From Streptomyces xanthophaeus (GTDB taxonomy: Bacteria > Actinomycetota > Actinomycetes > Streptomycetales > Streptomycetaceae), in the NCBI RefSeq assembly GCF_030440515.1, contig NZ_CP076543.1, positions 7,975,001 through 8,039,000 on the forward strand: a stretch of 64,000 bases of DNA, read 5' to 3'. Shown in pieces: positions 25,032 to 32,912 of the stretch. The notes beneath the pieces were generated by a model. That model was given only the letters and a program-made list of their open reading frames with translations. It searched no databases and was not told the DNA's origin. Both the position numbers and the translations under genes were made by a program. Numbering within the stretch: position 1 is the stretch's first letter; the number at the start of each line of letters is the position of its first letter.

Positions 25032-26201
25032 TCAGCCGCGGTGGAACACGACCTCCGGGTCGGCCGCCGTCGGACCGTCCAGGCGCGGTGCCGCCTTCCC
25101 GCGCAGGTGCAGGTCGAAGAAGTCGCCGACGTACGCCCGGGTGATCTGCTGGGAGCGGGTGCCCGACAGCGGTGTCTCCGGGTGCGGGTACCCGGCCTGG
25201 TCGCCCAGTACGGGCCAGTCGGTGAAACCGGGATGCCCGGCTCCCGTGACGGTCAGCCAGCGCTTCCAGCCGTCCAGCCGGGGCCAGCTGTCCTCCCACG
25301 AGGTGTCGGGGAAGTCGGGCGGCAGCAGGGCGGGGTCGCCGGCGAGCATCAGGAAGGGACGGCCGCCGAGACCGGTTTGGGGTACGGGTGTGAAGAAGGT
25401 GCCGTCCATGTTGACCCCGGCGTCCACGCGCGGGTCCACGGCCATGGTGGCCGATGCGGCCGCACCGCCGATCGAATGCCCGGCCATGCCGATGTGGCGG
25501 GGGTCGATCAGCCAGGAGTACCGCCACGCCGGGTGCGGGCCGGTCAGCCGGTCCAGGACGAACGGGACGTCACGGGCCCGGCCGTCGGAGACCCGGTGCA
25601 GCGACCCGTCGGGGAACACCTGCTCGCACGCCTTGCAGGTGAGCATCCGGCCGCCGGGGAAGACGGTGCCGTCCGACTCGTACGCGTGGTCCACCGCCGC
25701 GACGACGTACCCGCGGCTGGCGAGGTCCTCCGCCAGGGTGGTCAGCGAGGAGCGGGGCATGGTGAAGCCGGGGGAGAGCACGACCAGCGGGTAGCGGTTC
25801 GCGGCGGGACGGGGCAGCGCGCCCGTCCGTGCGTTCGTCCTCGTGGCCGCGATGCGTTCGGGGGTGACGTACTCGCCGAGCTGCCCCCGGTCGGTCAGCA
25901 GCGCCTTGGCCTCGGGAGCGCTCGTGTAGGGAGCGGGAGTTCCGGTGTGCGCGAGCGCGGGGTAGTAGAGCGACAGGAGTAATTCCCGGTCGGCCGTGGG
26001 CACCCAGGGGTCCTTGCGCTCGCGGTCCACCAGGTGGAGGGTGTCGCGGCCCACGGCGAAGTCGCCGGTGGGCTTCGGGAGTTCGATTCTGGAGACGCCG
26101 GCCGGCGCGGACGCGGCCACGGCCGGCGTGGCGAGCGTGCCGGGCGCGGTGAGGACCAGACCGGTCGCCACCGCCGTCAGCACACGGATGATCTTCTTCA
26201 T
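25032..26201 (-). CDS. Secreted alpha/beta hydrolase (PAF-acetylhydrolase/lipase-like), 389 aa
   Basis: A signal peptide (MKKIIRVLTAVATGLVLTAPGTLATPAVA) is followed by an alpha/beta hydrolase core. The nucleophile S243 lies in GHSIGG, the oxyanion region near LVVLSPGFTMPRS, and a catalytic His probably in TVTGAGHPGFTDW. A CxxC motif (TCKAC, residues 189-192) is odd for the family. The ATG at 26201 starts the signal peptide; ATG 26219 is an alternative. An iron box lies 21 bases upstream, so expression is probably derepressed in low iron. The substrate is unknown; lipid esters are the family norm, a siderophore ester is a possibility. Confidence 0.87.
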   Translation of the reverse strand: MKKIIRVLTAVATGLVLTAPGTLATPAVAASAPAGVSRIELPKPTGDFAVGRDTLHLVDRERKDPWVPTADRELLLSLYYPALAHTGTPAPYTSAPEAKALLTDRGQLGEYVTPERIAATRTNARTGALPRPAANRYPLVVLSPGFTMPRSSLTTLAEDLASRGYVVAAVDHAYESDGTVFPGGRMLTCKACEQVFPDGSLHRVSDGRARDVPFVLDRLTGPHPAWRYSWLIDPRHIGMAGHSIGGAAASATMAVDPRVDAGVNMDGTFFTPVPQTGLGGRPFLMLAGDPALLPPDFPDTSWEDSWPRLDGWKRWLTVTGAGHPGFTDWPVLGDQAGYPHPETPLSGTRSQQITRAYVGDFFDLHLRGKAAPRLDGPTAADPEVVFHRG

Positions 26202-26221
26202 GTCGGCATCGTAAGGCATCT

Positions 26222-26240
26222 TTAGGCAAGGCTTACCTAA
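26222..26240 (-). promoter_or_regulatory. Iron box (DmdR1/IdeR/DtxR type)
   Basis: TTAGGCAAGGCTTACCTAA has TTAGG/CCTAA arms. Its complement matches the known 19-bp actinobacterial iron-box consensus at about 16 of 19 positions. It lies 21 bp before the secreted hydrolase start, where an iron-loaded repressor would block transcription. Confidence 0.8.
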
Positions 26241-26443
26241 GTTCGATGAGATGTCGTGGAGTTGGGCCGGCCGGGCTCGGTGCTCTCGGGGTTCAGGTGT
26301 GCATATCCGGTCAAGCTGAGTGGCCGTCGGATGAACCGTGCGCGGCCGGCGGCAGGTCAGCGAGGGGTGGGTCCGCACGTCGTGGGCGGCGCGAGCGGCG
26401 CCGGGGTGTGGCGGGGGAGCGGAGGTGCCCCCTGTGAGCTGCC

Positions 26444-26461
26444 CGAACGACCATTCGTTCG
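26444..26461. promoter_or_regulatory. Palindrome CGAACGA-CCAT-TCGTTCG
   Basis: Perfect 7-bp arms around four bases, about 140 bp upstream of the SSI start. The shape fits a TetR-family operator; no regulator gene is adjacent. Confidence 0.5.
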
Positions 26462-26518
26462 CCGATATACGGATGCTCTGTCCGTAAATCGGTCCTGCGG
26501 GTGCGACTTGCCTTCGCG

Positions 26519-26531
26519 TCAGACAGTCTGA
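26519..26531. promoter_or_regulatory. Palindrome TCAGAC-A-GTCTGA
   Basis: Perfect 6-bp arms with one central base, about 68 bp before the SSI GTG, within the probable promoter. Confidence 0.45.
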
Positions 26532-26542
26532 TCCCGCAATGA

Positions 26543-26567
26543 CGCGATATCGAAACCAAATATCGCG
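26543..26567 (+). promoter_or_regulatory. Leader inverted repeat of SSI gene
   Basis: CGCGATAT (26543-26550) and ATATCGCG (26560-26567) pair perfectly around nine bases and end 31 bases before the GTG. It could be an mRNA 5' stem that stabilises the message or an operator. Confidence 0.5.
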
Positions 26568-26598
26568 TTCAACCTTTGAATCGAAAGAGAGTTTCGTC

Positions 26599-27024
26599 GT
26601 GCGTCACCGCATCGCAGCTGCCTCCGCCGCCACGCTCCTCTGTCTGGTGGGCGCCACCGGCATGGCAGCCGCCCAGCCCTCCAGCCTGTACGCCCCGTCC
26701 GCCCTGGTGTTCACCATCGCGCAGGGCGACGACGTCGCCACCTCCACCGTCGTCCGGGCCGCCACCCTCAGCTGCGCCCCGACCGCGCAGGGCACCCACC
26801 CGGACCCGAAGGCCGCCTGCACCACCCTCAACTCCACCGGCGGAGCGCTGGACCGCCTGCTGGCCTCGCCGGACCCGGACCGTGCCTGCCCCATGCACTA
26901 CGCCCCGGTCACCGTCACCGCCGACGGTGTGTGGAAGGGCAGCCGCGTCGCCTGGAAGTACACCTTCTCCAACACCTGCGTGATGTCCACGACCCTCAAC
27001 GGGAACGCCGTCTTCGCGTTCTGA
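26599..27024 (+). CDS. ssi: Streptomyces subtilisin inhibitor (SSI) family protein, 141 aa
   Basis: A secreted protease inhibitor. A signal peptide ends near GMAAA, and the mature part begins with SLYAPSALVFTI, the SSI opening. Four Cys (59, 74, 97, 127) sit at the spacing of the two SSI disulfides. The reactive site is CPMHYAPV, so P1 is Met99 and P1' is His100; Met at P1 suits subtilisin-type targets, while most relatives have Lys or Arg. The end FSNTCVMS...AVFAF is canonical. The GTG start at 26599 is chosen because it begins the signal peptide. In Streptomyces such inhibitors control extracellular proteases around aerial growth. Confidence 0.95.
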   Translation: MRHRIAAASAATLLCLVGATGMAAAQPSSLYAPSALVFTIAQGDDVATSTVVRAATLSCAPTAQGTHPDPKAACTTLNSTGGALDRLLASPDPDRACPMHYAPVTVTADGVWKGSRVAWKYTFSNTCVMSTTLNGNAVFAF

Positions 27025-27185
27025 TCCACCGTTGTGATCCATCGTTCCGATCCCGGGTTCTGATCCCGCGTCGGACCTGTGCCGGGCGTGCTCCGGGCGT
27101 GCTGAGGCACCCCGTGGAGCGCGCCCCGCTTCCGGACCGTTCCCGGCCCGAAAGCGAGGCGCTGCCTTCCGCCACAGGTCTGTGC

Positions 27186-30100
27186 CTACGTGGTGTTCCC
27201 CTCCCGGGCCGAGACGGTGACGTGGTCCACCCGCATCGCATGGCCCGGCTCGGTGGCCGGACCCGCGCTCGCGCCGTCGGCGAGCGGCAGATTCCCGCCG
27301 ACCGCCACGTCGAGGATCAGGAACAGCCCGTGGTCGACGGCCGCCTCCCACGTCCCCGGGTCCATCCGGTCGGCGGCCACCCGGTGGTACACGCGTCCGT
27401 CCAGATACCAGCGCACCTCCTGCGCGCCGGGTGCGAGGTCGACCTCGACGGCGTACGAGTGGAACGCCGTACGGCAGCCGTCGCACGGCTGCGGACCGGA
27501 GGTCAGGCCGGCGGGTTCCCGGCACGGGCCGCCTTCCGGCACACCGCAGTGCATCGTCCCGAAGACGGTGTCCCGCCCGTTCACGGACTCCATGACGTCG
27601 AGCTCCCCGACCCCCGGCCACCCCGTGTACCCGTCGCGCAGCGGTGCCCCCAGGGTCCAGAAGGCCGGCCAGTATCCCGCCGCCTTCTCCCCGGTCACGT
27701 CCGGCAGGGCGATCGACGCCTCGATCCGCAGGATCCCACGGGGCGGCGGCGCGAAGTCGGAGCGCCGCGTCTCGATCCGTCCCGAACTCCACCGGCCGTC
27801 CTTTCGGGTGGGCACGATCTCCAGTGCGCCCTTCCCGTCGAGGCGGACGTTGTCGGCAGAGTCGGTCATGGTCTCGATCTCGCCGGTGCCCCACTGCGGC
27901 GCGGGGCAGCCCGGGTAGCAGGTGCCGATGTCGTGGACCCAGTCGGCGGCGGACGGACGGGCGCCCGCCGGGCCGTCGAAGTCGTCGCGCAGCAGCCGCG
28001 TCCACCCGTCCGCCCCCGGCACAGGCGTCCCCGTTGCCGCCGCCCCCGGTGCCGCTCCGCCCGCGGCGGGCAGCAGCCCGGCCTCCGTGAGCAGCCGCTC
28101 CAGGCGGTTGGTCAGGACCACGGCCGCCGCGTTGGTCAGGTGGGCGTCGTCCCGGTAGAGCAGGATCCGGTCGAGCACGGCCGGGCAGGTCGGCCCGTCG
28201 CCCGGGCACAGGACCCGGTTCACGCCGACGCTCCGTACGCCGGGCAGCGCGCCGGACGCGATCCGCCGCGCCAGCGGATCCGGCAGCTGGGCGTCCGCGC
28301 GGCTGAACGCACAGTCGGCCGGGGATCCGGGACTGCCGGACACGCACGCCGGGATGTCCCTGCCGGGCACGGGAGTGTCCTCCACGTAGACGATCGGCGC
28401 CCCCAGGGCCCGGAGCGGCGTCAGCGTCTTCTCCCAGGCCTCGGCCAGCAGCTGCGCGTCGTCGGTGTACCGGTTGAGCGAGGCGATCACGATGAGGCGC
28501 GGCTTCGGCTGCTGCCGCAGCCGCTCCAGGGAGTCCGCCCGCCAGGTGTCGCACTCCCGGTAGGCGCGCCCGAGCTGAGGGCTGTCCACCGCGAGCTCCG
28601 GCAGGGGGCAGCCCTGCTTCACCAGTTCCTGCAGCGCCCAGCCCCGTTGCGAGGCCAGCGCCAGCACCGGGGAGAACCACTGCCCGGCGTGCGAGTCCCC
28701 GAGCAGCACGATCCGGTCCGGGCTGTCCACCGCGCCGAACAGGCAGTCCGGGCTGCGCGTCCCGGCCGGGGCGACCTCGCAGGCCCCGTCCGGCGGGAAG
28801 TCCCCCCGGGCCTGCGCGGGGCTGGGCACCACCGGCCCGTCGACGAGCGGAGTGCCGGCCGTCCGGGCGAGCAGGGTGGGGCCCGAGGCGGCTCCCGGCG
28901 GCAGCCCCTGTATGTCGACCGGACCGGCCGGGCCCAGCACGCGCAGTGTCGTCGTACCCACCACCAGCGCGAGGACCACCGGCAGCACGATCGCCGACAC
29001 GCCCACCGACAGCCCGCGGCGGGGGAGTTCGGAGACCGTGCGCGAGCGGCGCAGCGGCTGTTCCACCCAGCGCATGGTGGCCAGGGCCGGCAGTACGGCC
29101 GCCAGGGTCAGCGCGGTCTTCGCAGGCCAGGCGAGCGTGCCGAACCGGGCCTCGGCGAGGACGAGCACCGGCCAGTGCCACAGGTACAGGGTGTAGGAGA
29201 GCCGCCCGACGGCCCGGGGCGCCCGCCCCGCCAGCAGCCGCCCCACGTCCCAGGTGCCCGGGGTGTGCCGCTCGCCCCGGCCGGGTATCGCGGCGAGGAT
29301 CACGGCGGCGGCCGCCAGGGTCGGCACGAGCGCCGCGTGACCGGGGTACGGGGTCCCGGCGTCGTACGACACGACGCACCAGCCGATCGCCGAGGCCCCG
29401 GCCCAGCCGCACAGCAGCCGCAGGGGACGCGGACCGCGCATCAGGTGCCAGGGCAGCAGGGCGAGCAGCGCCCCGACACCGAACTGCCAGACCCGCGAGG
29501 GAGTTCCGAGGTACGCGAGCGATACGGAGCGCCCGGTCCAGTACACCGCCATCGCGAACGAGGCCAGGGCGAGCGGGGCGGCGGCCAGCAGCACCACCAG
29601 CCGTACGGCCCGGCCCCGGCGGACCGCCCGGGCCGCGCACAGCACCAGTACCGCCAGCAGCGGGGCCCAGAAGAGGTAGAACTGCTCCTCGACGGCGAGG
29701 GACCAGAAGTGCAGCAGCGGGCTCTGGTCGTGCCCGGCGGCGAGATAGTCGGTCCGCTGCGACACGAACCGCCAGTTGGCGAAGGACAGGGCCGCCGCGA
29801 CGACGTCGTACTCCATGTCGGCGCGGCGCAGCGGTACGGTCAGCCAGGCTCCGGCGACGGCCATCGCGGCGAGCACCACGGCGGCGGAGGGCAGCAGCCG
29901 CCGGGCCCGCCGGGAGAAGAAGTCACCGAGCCGGATCTTTCCGGTGGTGATCGCCTCCCGGACCAGCAGACCGGTGATGAGGTAGCCGGAGATGACGAAG
30001 AAGACGTCCACGCCGACGAAACCGCCGGTCGCCCAGGGAAGGCCGGCGTGGAAGGCGAGCACCGCGAGGACGGCGACCGCGCGCAGGCCCTCGATGTCGG

Positions 30101-30230
30101 GCCGGAAGGCGGACCGGTGCGGGCTCGGCCCGGACTCGTTGCCGGAGCGGGAGCCGGACGGCAGCCCTCCGGCCCCGGGAGCGGCGCTCCGGCGGGGCCG
30201 GCGCCGGCCGGGTGTGACGAGGAAGGACAT
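27186..30230 (-). CDS. Acyltransferase-3/SGNH/GH16 three-domain fusion, 1014 aa
   Basis: Residues 42-395 are a membrane acyltransferase-3 (OafA-type) domain: RPDIEGLRAVAVLAVLAFHAG with catalytic H61, VDVFFVISGYLITGLL, and HFWSLAVEEQFYLFWAP. Residues 500-715 are an SGNH domain (GDSHAGQW, S513; DDAHLTN, H697). Residues 745-1014 are a GH16 glucanase domain with ELDVME (nucleophile E876, acid/base E881), the bulged laminarinase-type motif. AT3-SGNH proteins O-acylate surface glycans; GH16 cleaves beta-1,3 or 1,3-1,4 glucans. It starts 14 bases after the GT2 synthase stop, so it probably modifies and trims that polymer. Confidence 0.9.
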   Translation of the reverse strand: MSFLVTPGRRRPRRSAAPGAGGLPSGSRSGNESGPSPHRSAFRPDIEGLRAVAVLAVLAFHAGLPWATGGFVGVDVFFVISGYLITGLLVREAITTGKIRLGDFFSRRARRLLPSAAVVLAAMAVAGAWLTVPLRRADMEYDVVAAALSFANWRFVSQRTDYLAAGHDQSPLLHFWSLAVEEQFYLFWAPLLAVLVLCAARAVRRGRAVRLVVLLAAAPLALASFAMAVYWTGRSVSLAYLGTPSRVWQFGVGALLALLPWHLMRGPRPLRLLCGWAGASAIGWCVVSYDAGTPYPGHAALVPTLAAAAVILAAIPGRGERHTPGTWDVGRLLAGRAPRAVGRLSYTLYLWHWPVLVLAEARFGTLAWPAKTALTLAAVLPALATMRWVEQPLRRSRTVSELPRRGLSVGVSAIVLPVVLALVVGTTTLRVLGPAGPVDIQGLPPGAASGPTLLARTAGTPLVDGPVVPSPAQARGDFPPDGACEVAPAGTRSPDCLFGAVDSPDRIVLLGDSHAGQWFSPVLALASQRGWALQELVKQGCPLPELAVDSPQLGRAYRECDTWRADSLERLRQQPKPRLIVIASLNRYTDDAQLLAEAWEKTLTPLRALGAPIVYVEDTPVPGRDIPACVSGSPGSPADCAFSRADAQLPDPLARRIASGALPGVRSVGVNRVLCPGDGPTCPAVLDRILLYRDDAHLTNAAAVVLTNRLERLLTEAGLLPAAGGAAPGAAATGTPVPGADGWTRLLRDDFDGPAGARPSAADWVHDIGTCYPGCPAPQWGTGEIETMTDSADNVRLDGKGALEIVPTRKDGRWSSGRIETRRSDFAPPPRGILRIEASIALPDVTGEKAAGYWPAFWTLGAPLRDGYTGWPGVGELDVMESVNGRDTVFGTMHCGVPEGGPCREPAGLTSGPQPCDGCRTAFHSYAVEVDLAPGAQEVRWYLDGRVYHRVAADRMDPGTWEAAVDHGLFLILDVAVGGNLPLADGASAGPATEPGHAMRVDHVTVSAREGNTT

Positions 30231-30244
30231 GCGGATGGTGCCTT

Positions 30245-31927
30245 TCAGCTCAGCCAGGGAAGCATCGGGTCGACCCACCCCGAGGCCAGCAGGCCGGTCA
30301 GCAGGAGGACCGCGGAAGCGGCGACGGTCTCGGGCCAGCGGCGCGGCAGCACGCCGCCGCGCGGGCGCAGCGAGGCCCGTACCCGGGCGCGCACCGGCCC
30401 CGCCGCCGGGTGCAGCTCGGCCACCAGGTCCCGGATCAGCGGGACGTTGATCTGGCACTGCACCAGGAGGTAGAGGAGCAGCCCCCAGTTGGGCTCCCAG
30501 CCGTTGCGGGCGACGGCGAGCGCGAGACCGGTGGCCGCGGCCCCGTTGGAGAGGACGAGCCAGACGAGCGAGACGGCGATCACCCGGCGGGCCATCCCGC
30601 CCGGAGCCCCCGCACCCCGCGCGCCGGTGGGCACCCAGGCGGCGCTGCGCCCCCGCAGCGTGTGTACGAACGCGGCCGCGGCGGCCACGCTGGTCAGGAC
30701 GTTCGCCCGGATGACCTCCACCCGCCAGCGGGTGCGGCTGATCCGCGGCAGCAGCACGTGCCACAGCCACAGCGGGGCGAGCAGGGGCAGGACGTGCCAG
30801 GGCCGGATGTGGTCCGGGAACCAGAACATCATCACCAGCGGCGGCAACGGCGCCGCGAAGGTGTTCACCGCGGTGGTCAGATAGCCGACGATGCCCTCGT
30901 AGAAGCACAGCCGCATCCGCCAGGGCGCGTGCATCCGCCGCAGCACGGGCGTGCCGATCAGGTGGAGGTTGCCCATGGCCCACCGGTACTGCTGGTTGAC
31001 GAAGGAGGTGACCCGGTCGGGCGAGGTGCCCTTGGCGACCAGCACCGGCACGTACTGGGTGCGGAACCCCTGCTCGTGCAGGGCGAGCCCGGTGTACAGG
31101 TCCTCGCTGTGGTCGAGCCGGGCGAACCCGCCGGCCAGGTCGATCGCGCTGCGCCGGTACACGGCGTTGCTGCCGCAGCAGATGGCGGCGTCGCTCGCGT
31201 CCCGGGACGGCTGGATCCAGCGGAAGAACCATTCCTGCGCGGAGCCGGCGGCCCGCTGGATCCAGCCCATGGTCTCGTCGGTGTCGAAGCACTGCGGGCT
31301 CTGCACGATGCCGACGGCCGGGTCGGCCAGGTAGGGCACGAGGTGGCGCAGGAAGTCGGGCCGCGGCGCGAAGTCCGCGTCCAGGATCGCGATGAACTCG
31401 GCGCTGCTCAGGGTGAGCGCGTGGTTGAGGTTGCCGGCCTTCTTCAGGTGCCCCCGGTCGGGCCGTACGACGTACTCGTAGCCGTACGAGGCGGCCAGCG
31501 CGGCGACTTCGGGCCGGTCGGCGTCGTCCAGGATCCAGACGGTCAGCGCGCCGGGCCAGTCGACGGCCGCGACCGCGCGGTAGGCGTTGGCCAGGACGTC
31601 GAGCGGCTCGCCGCAGGTGGGCAGGTACAGATCGACGTCCGGCAGGTCGGCGGGCCGCCAGGCGTGGACGAGCACCTCGTGCGACTGCCGGGTGAGCCGG
31701 CGCTGGCGCAGGCTGTTGACGGAGGACAGGACGAGGGCGACGAGGTTGAGCCCGAGGACGGCGAGGAACGTCCACAGGGCCGGTGTCCGCAGGGCGAAGG
31801 TGAACATGGTCGCCGCCGTGAACACGAAGGCGAGCGAGGTACTGACGAGGACCCAGCGGCGCTGCGGTCCGAAGTACCAGTAGAGCTCTTCGTCGGACGG
31901 TGGCTGCGGAAGATGATGAAAGGTCAT
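30245..31927 (-). CDS. Processive GT2 glycosyltransferase (cellulose/glucan-synthase-like), 560 aa
   Basis: A membrane polysaccharide synthase. Two N-terminal helices are followed by a GT-A domain: YLPTCGEPLD, LDDADRP (first Asp), ILDADFAP (D183, D185), HSEDLY (general base, SED in place of TED) and NQQYRWAMG (Q312xxRW). Several C-terminal helices form the channel. No PilZ domain is present, so direct c-di-GMP control is unlikely. The ATG at 31927 begins MTFHHL; a GTG four codons earlier is possible. It heads an operon with the AT3-SGNH-GH16 fusion. The product is a beta-glucan-like polymer (inference from the GH16 partner). Confidence 0.9.
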   Translation of the reverse strand: MTFHHLPQPPSDEELYWYFGPQRRWVLVSTSLAFVFTAATMFTFALRTPALWTFLAVLGLNLVALVLSSVNSLRQRRLTRQSHEVLVHAWRPADLPDVDLYLPTCGEPLDVLANAYRAVAAVDWPGALTVWILDDADRPEVAALAASYGYEYVVRPDRGHLKKAGNLNHALTLSSAEFIAILDADFAPRPDFLRHLVPYLADPAVGIVQSPQCFDTDETMGWIQRAAGSAQEWFFRWIQPSRDASDAAICCGSNAVYRRSAIDLAGGFARLDHSEDLYTGLALHEQGFRTQYVPVLVAKGTSPDRVTSFVNQQYRWAMGNLHLIGTPVLRRMHAPWRMRLCFYEGIVGYLTTAVNTFAAPLPPLVMMFWFPDHIRPWHVLPLLAPLWLWHVLLPRISRTRWRVEVIRANVLTSVAAAAAFVHTLRGRSAAWVPTGARGAGAPGGMARRVIAVSLVWLVLSNGAAATGLALAVARNGWEPNWGLLLYLLVQCQINVPLIRDLVAELHPAAGPVRARVRASLRPRGGVLPRRWPETVAASAVLLLTGLLASGWVDPMLPWLS

Positions 31928-31982
31928 AAAGCCCCCCACGGCTGTGCATGTACCCGTTTCAGGCGGCCCATCCTAGTAGTAA

Positions 31983-31994
31983 AGGTATAGACCA
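31983..31994 (-). promoter_or_regulatory. dre-like site (possible DasR operator)
   Basis: Read on the operon strand, TGGTCTATACCT matches the DasR-responsive element core TGGTCTAGACCA at 10 of 12 positions. It lies 56 bp before the GT2 start. DasR is the GlcNAc-sensing GntR repressor of Streptomyces. This is a sequence match only. Confidence 0.45.
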
Positions 31995-32183
31995 GTTGTT
32001 GCGAGAGTGTGGCGCCGGAGCCAATGCGCCACGGATTGGCGCGACTTCAATGGTCCAGACCTCTCGGTTCGCCATTCGACCGGCCCCGTCCGGCGGGTCC
32101 GGGAAGGTGCGGGTCACGCGGGGGTGAACAGTCCTGGAACTCGCCGAGGTGGCCGGTCCGGGGGAGGGGCTCGGGGCGGTGGG

Positions 32184-32786
32184 TCAGGCGGTGAAGATCC
32201 GGTCGAGGTGGTGGTGGAGTACCGCGACGGCCGACTCGGGCTTCCGCTGGCCTACCAGGATGCTCGTGCCCATCGTCGCCGTCATGGCGAGCAGGCTGAT
32301 CGCCTCGATGCGCGCGTCGGCGGACGGGTCGGCCAGACCGCTCTCCTGTGCCTGCCGGAGCAGCCCGGCGACGGCGTTCTCCGCGGCGTCGGGGTTGTCG
32401 ATGAACGGCTGGGCGGCGAGGGCCTCGTCGGTCACGGACAGGATCGAGTACGAGCTGTAGAGGAGGTGGAAGGTGCGGCCTTCCTCGTCGGTGGGGAGGG
32501 AGGCCAGCAGTAGTGCCTCGATGGTCGCGCGCGGGCCGGGGTCCGGGCCGACGGCGCGCAGGCGCTCGCCCACGCGTGCGGTGAAGCGGTCGGTGAGGTG
32601 CTGGAGCCCGTAGAAGAGCAGCTTCTCCTTGGTCTCGAAGTAGTACTGCACCAGTCGTAGTGACACCCCTGCCTCCGCCGCGACGTCGCGCATGCCCACG
32701 GCATGCAGTCCGCGCCGCCCTGCCACCTGGATGAGCGCCTCGGCGATCTGGGCGCGCCGCTCCTCATGGTCCACACGCTTCGGCAT
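32184..32786 (-). CDS. TetR-family regulator, 200 aa
   Basis: Residues 8-55 are a TetR HTH (RRAQIAEALIQVAGRRGLHAVGMRDVAAEAGVSLRLVQYYFETKEKLLF). The C-terminal ~140 residues are helical with a conserved LLASLPTDEEGRTFHLLYSSYSI, resembling the TetR_C_6/BetI-like group. It diverges from an alpha/beta hydrolase gene across a region with two identical-pattern operators (32843-32882), so it most likely represses that gene and itself. Confidence 0.9.
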   Translation of the reverse strand: MPKRVDHEERRAQIAEALIQVAGRRGLHAVGMRDVAAEAGVSLRLVQYYFETKEKLLFYGLQHLTDRFTARVGERLRAVGPDPGPRATIEALLLASLPTDEEGRTFHLLYSSYSILSVTDEALAAQPFIDNPDAAENAVAGLLRQAQESGLADPSADARIEAISLLAMTATMGTSILVGQRKPESAVAVLHHHLDRIFTA

Positions 32787-32842
32787 GTGCCGGGCCTCCG
32801 CCTGTCGATGGTGAGTTCACATCCGGCCGTTCCGGACCTCTT

Positions 32843-32882
32843 TATGGTACCGCCGTATCAGCAATATGGTACGTTCGTATCA
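32843..32882. promoter_or_regulatory. Tandem TetR operators TATGGTAC-N4-GTATCA
   Basis: Two 18-bp sites, 32843-32860 and 32865-32882, share every fixed base and repeat with a 22-bp period. Each is an imperfect palindrome of TGRTAC/GTATCA halves. They sit between the divergent TetR and hydrolase genes. Confidence 0.75.
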
Positions 32883-32912
32883 CGAAAAACGGATCTTTCC
32901 CGGAGGTGCCCC

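Larger units (their letters stand above)
26202..26598. other. Divergent regulatory region between hydrolase and SSI genes
   Basis: No gene is credible here. It contains the iron box at 26222-26240 on the hydrolase side and three palindromes at 26444-26567 on the SSI side. The right part is AT-richer than the window average, as expected for a promoter. Confidence 0.6.

Noticed and set aside
26931..30473. 1180-codon plus-strand frame opposite the AT3-SGNH-GH16 gene
   Set aside because: Arg/Gln/Pro-rich shadow; the minus strand holds catalytic motifs of three enzyme families.
27186..31949. A single 1587-residue protein covering both exopolysaccharide genes
   Set aside because: The frame happens to be open upstream of 30230, but residues there are Arg/Pro-rich, while the GT2 synthase with all its motifs is in another frame of the same strand.
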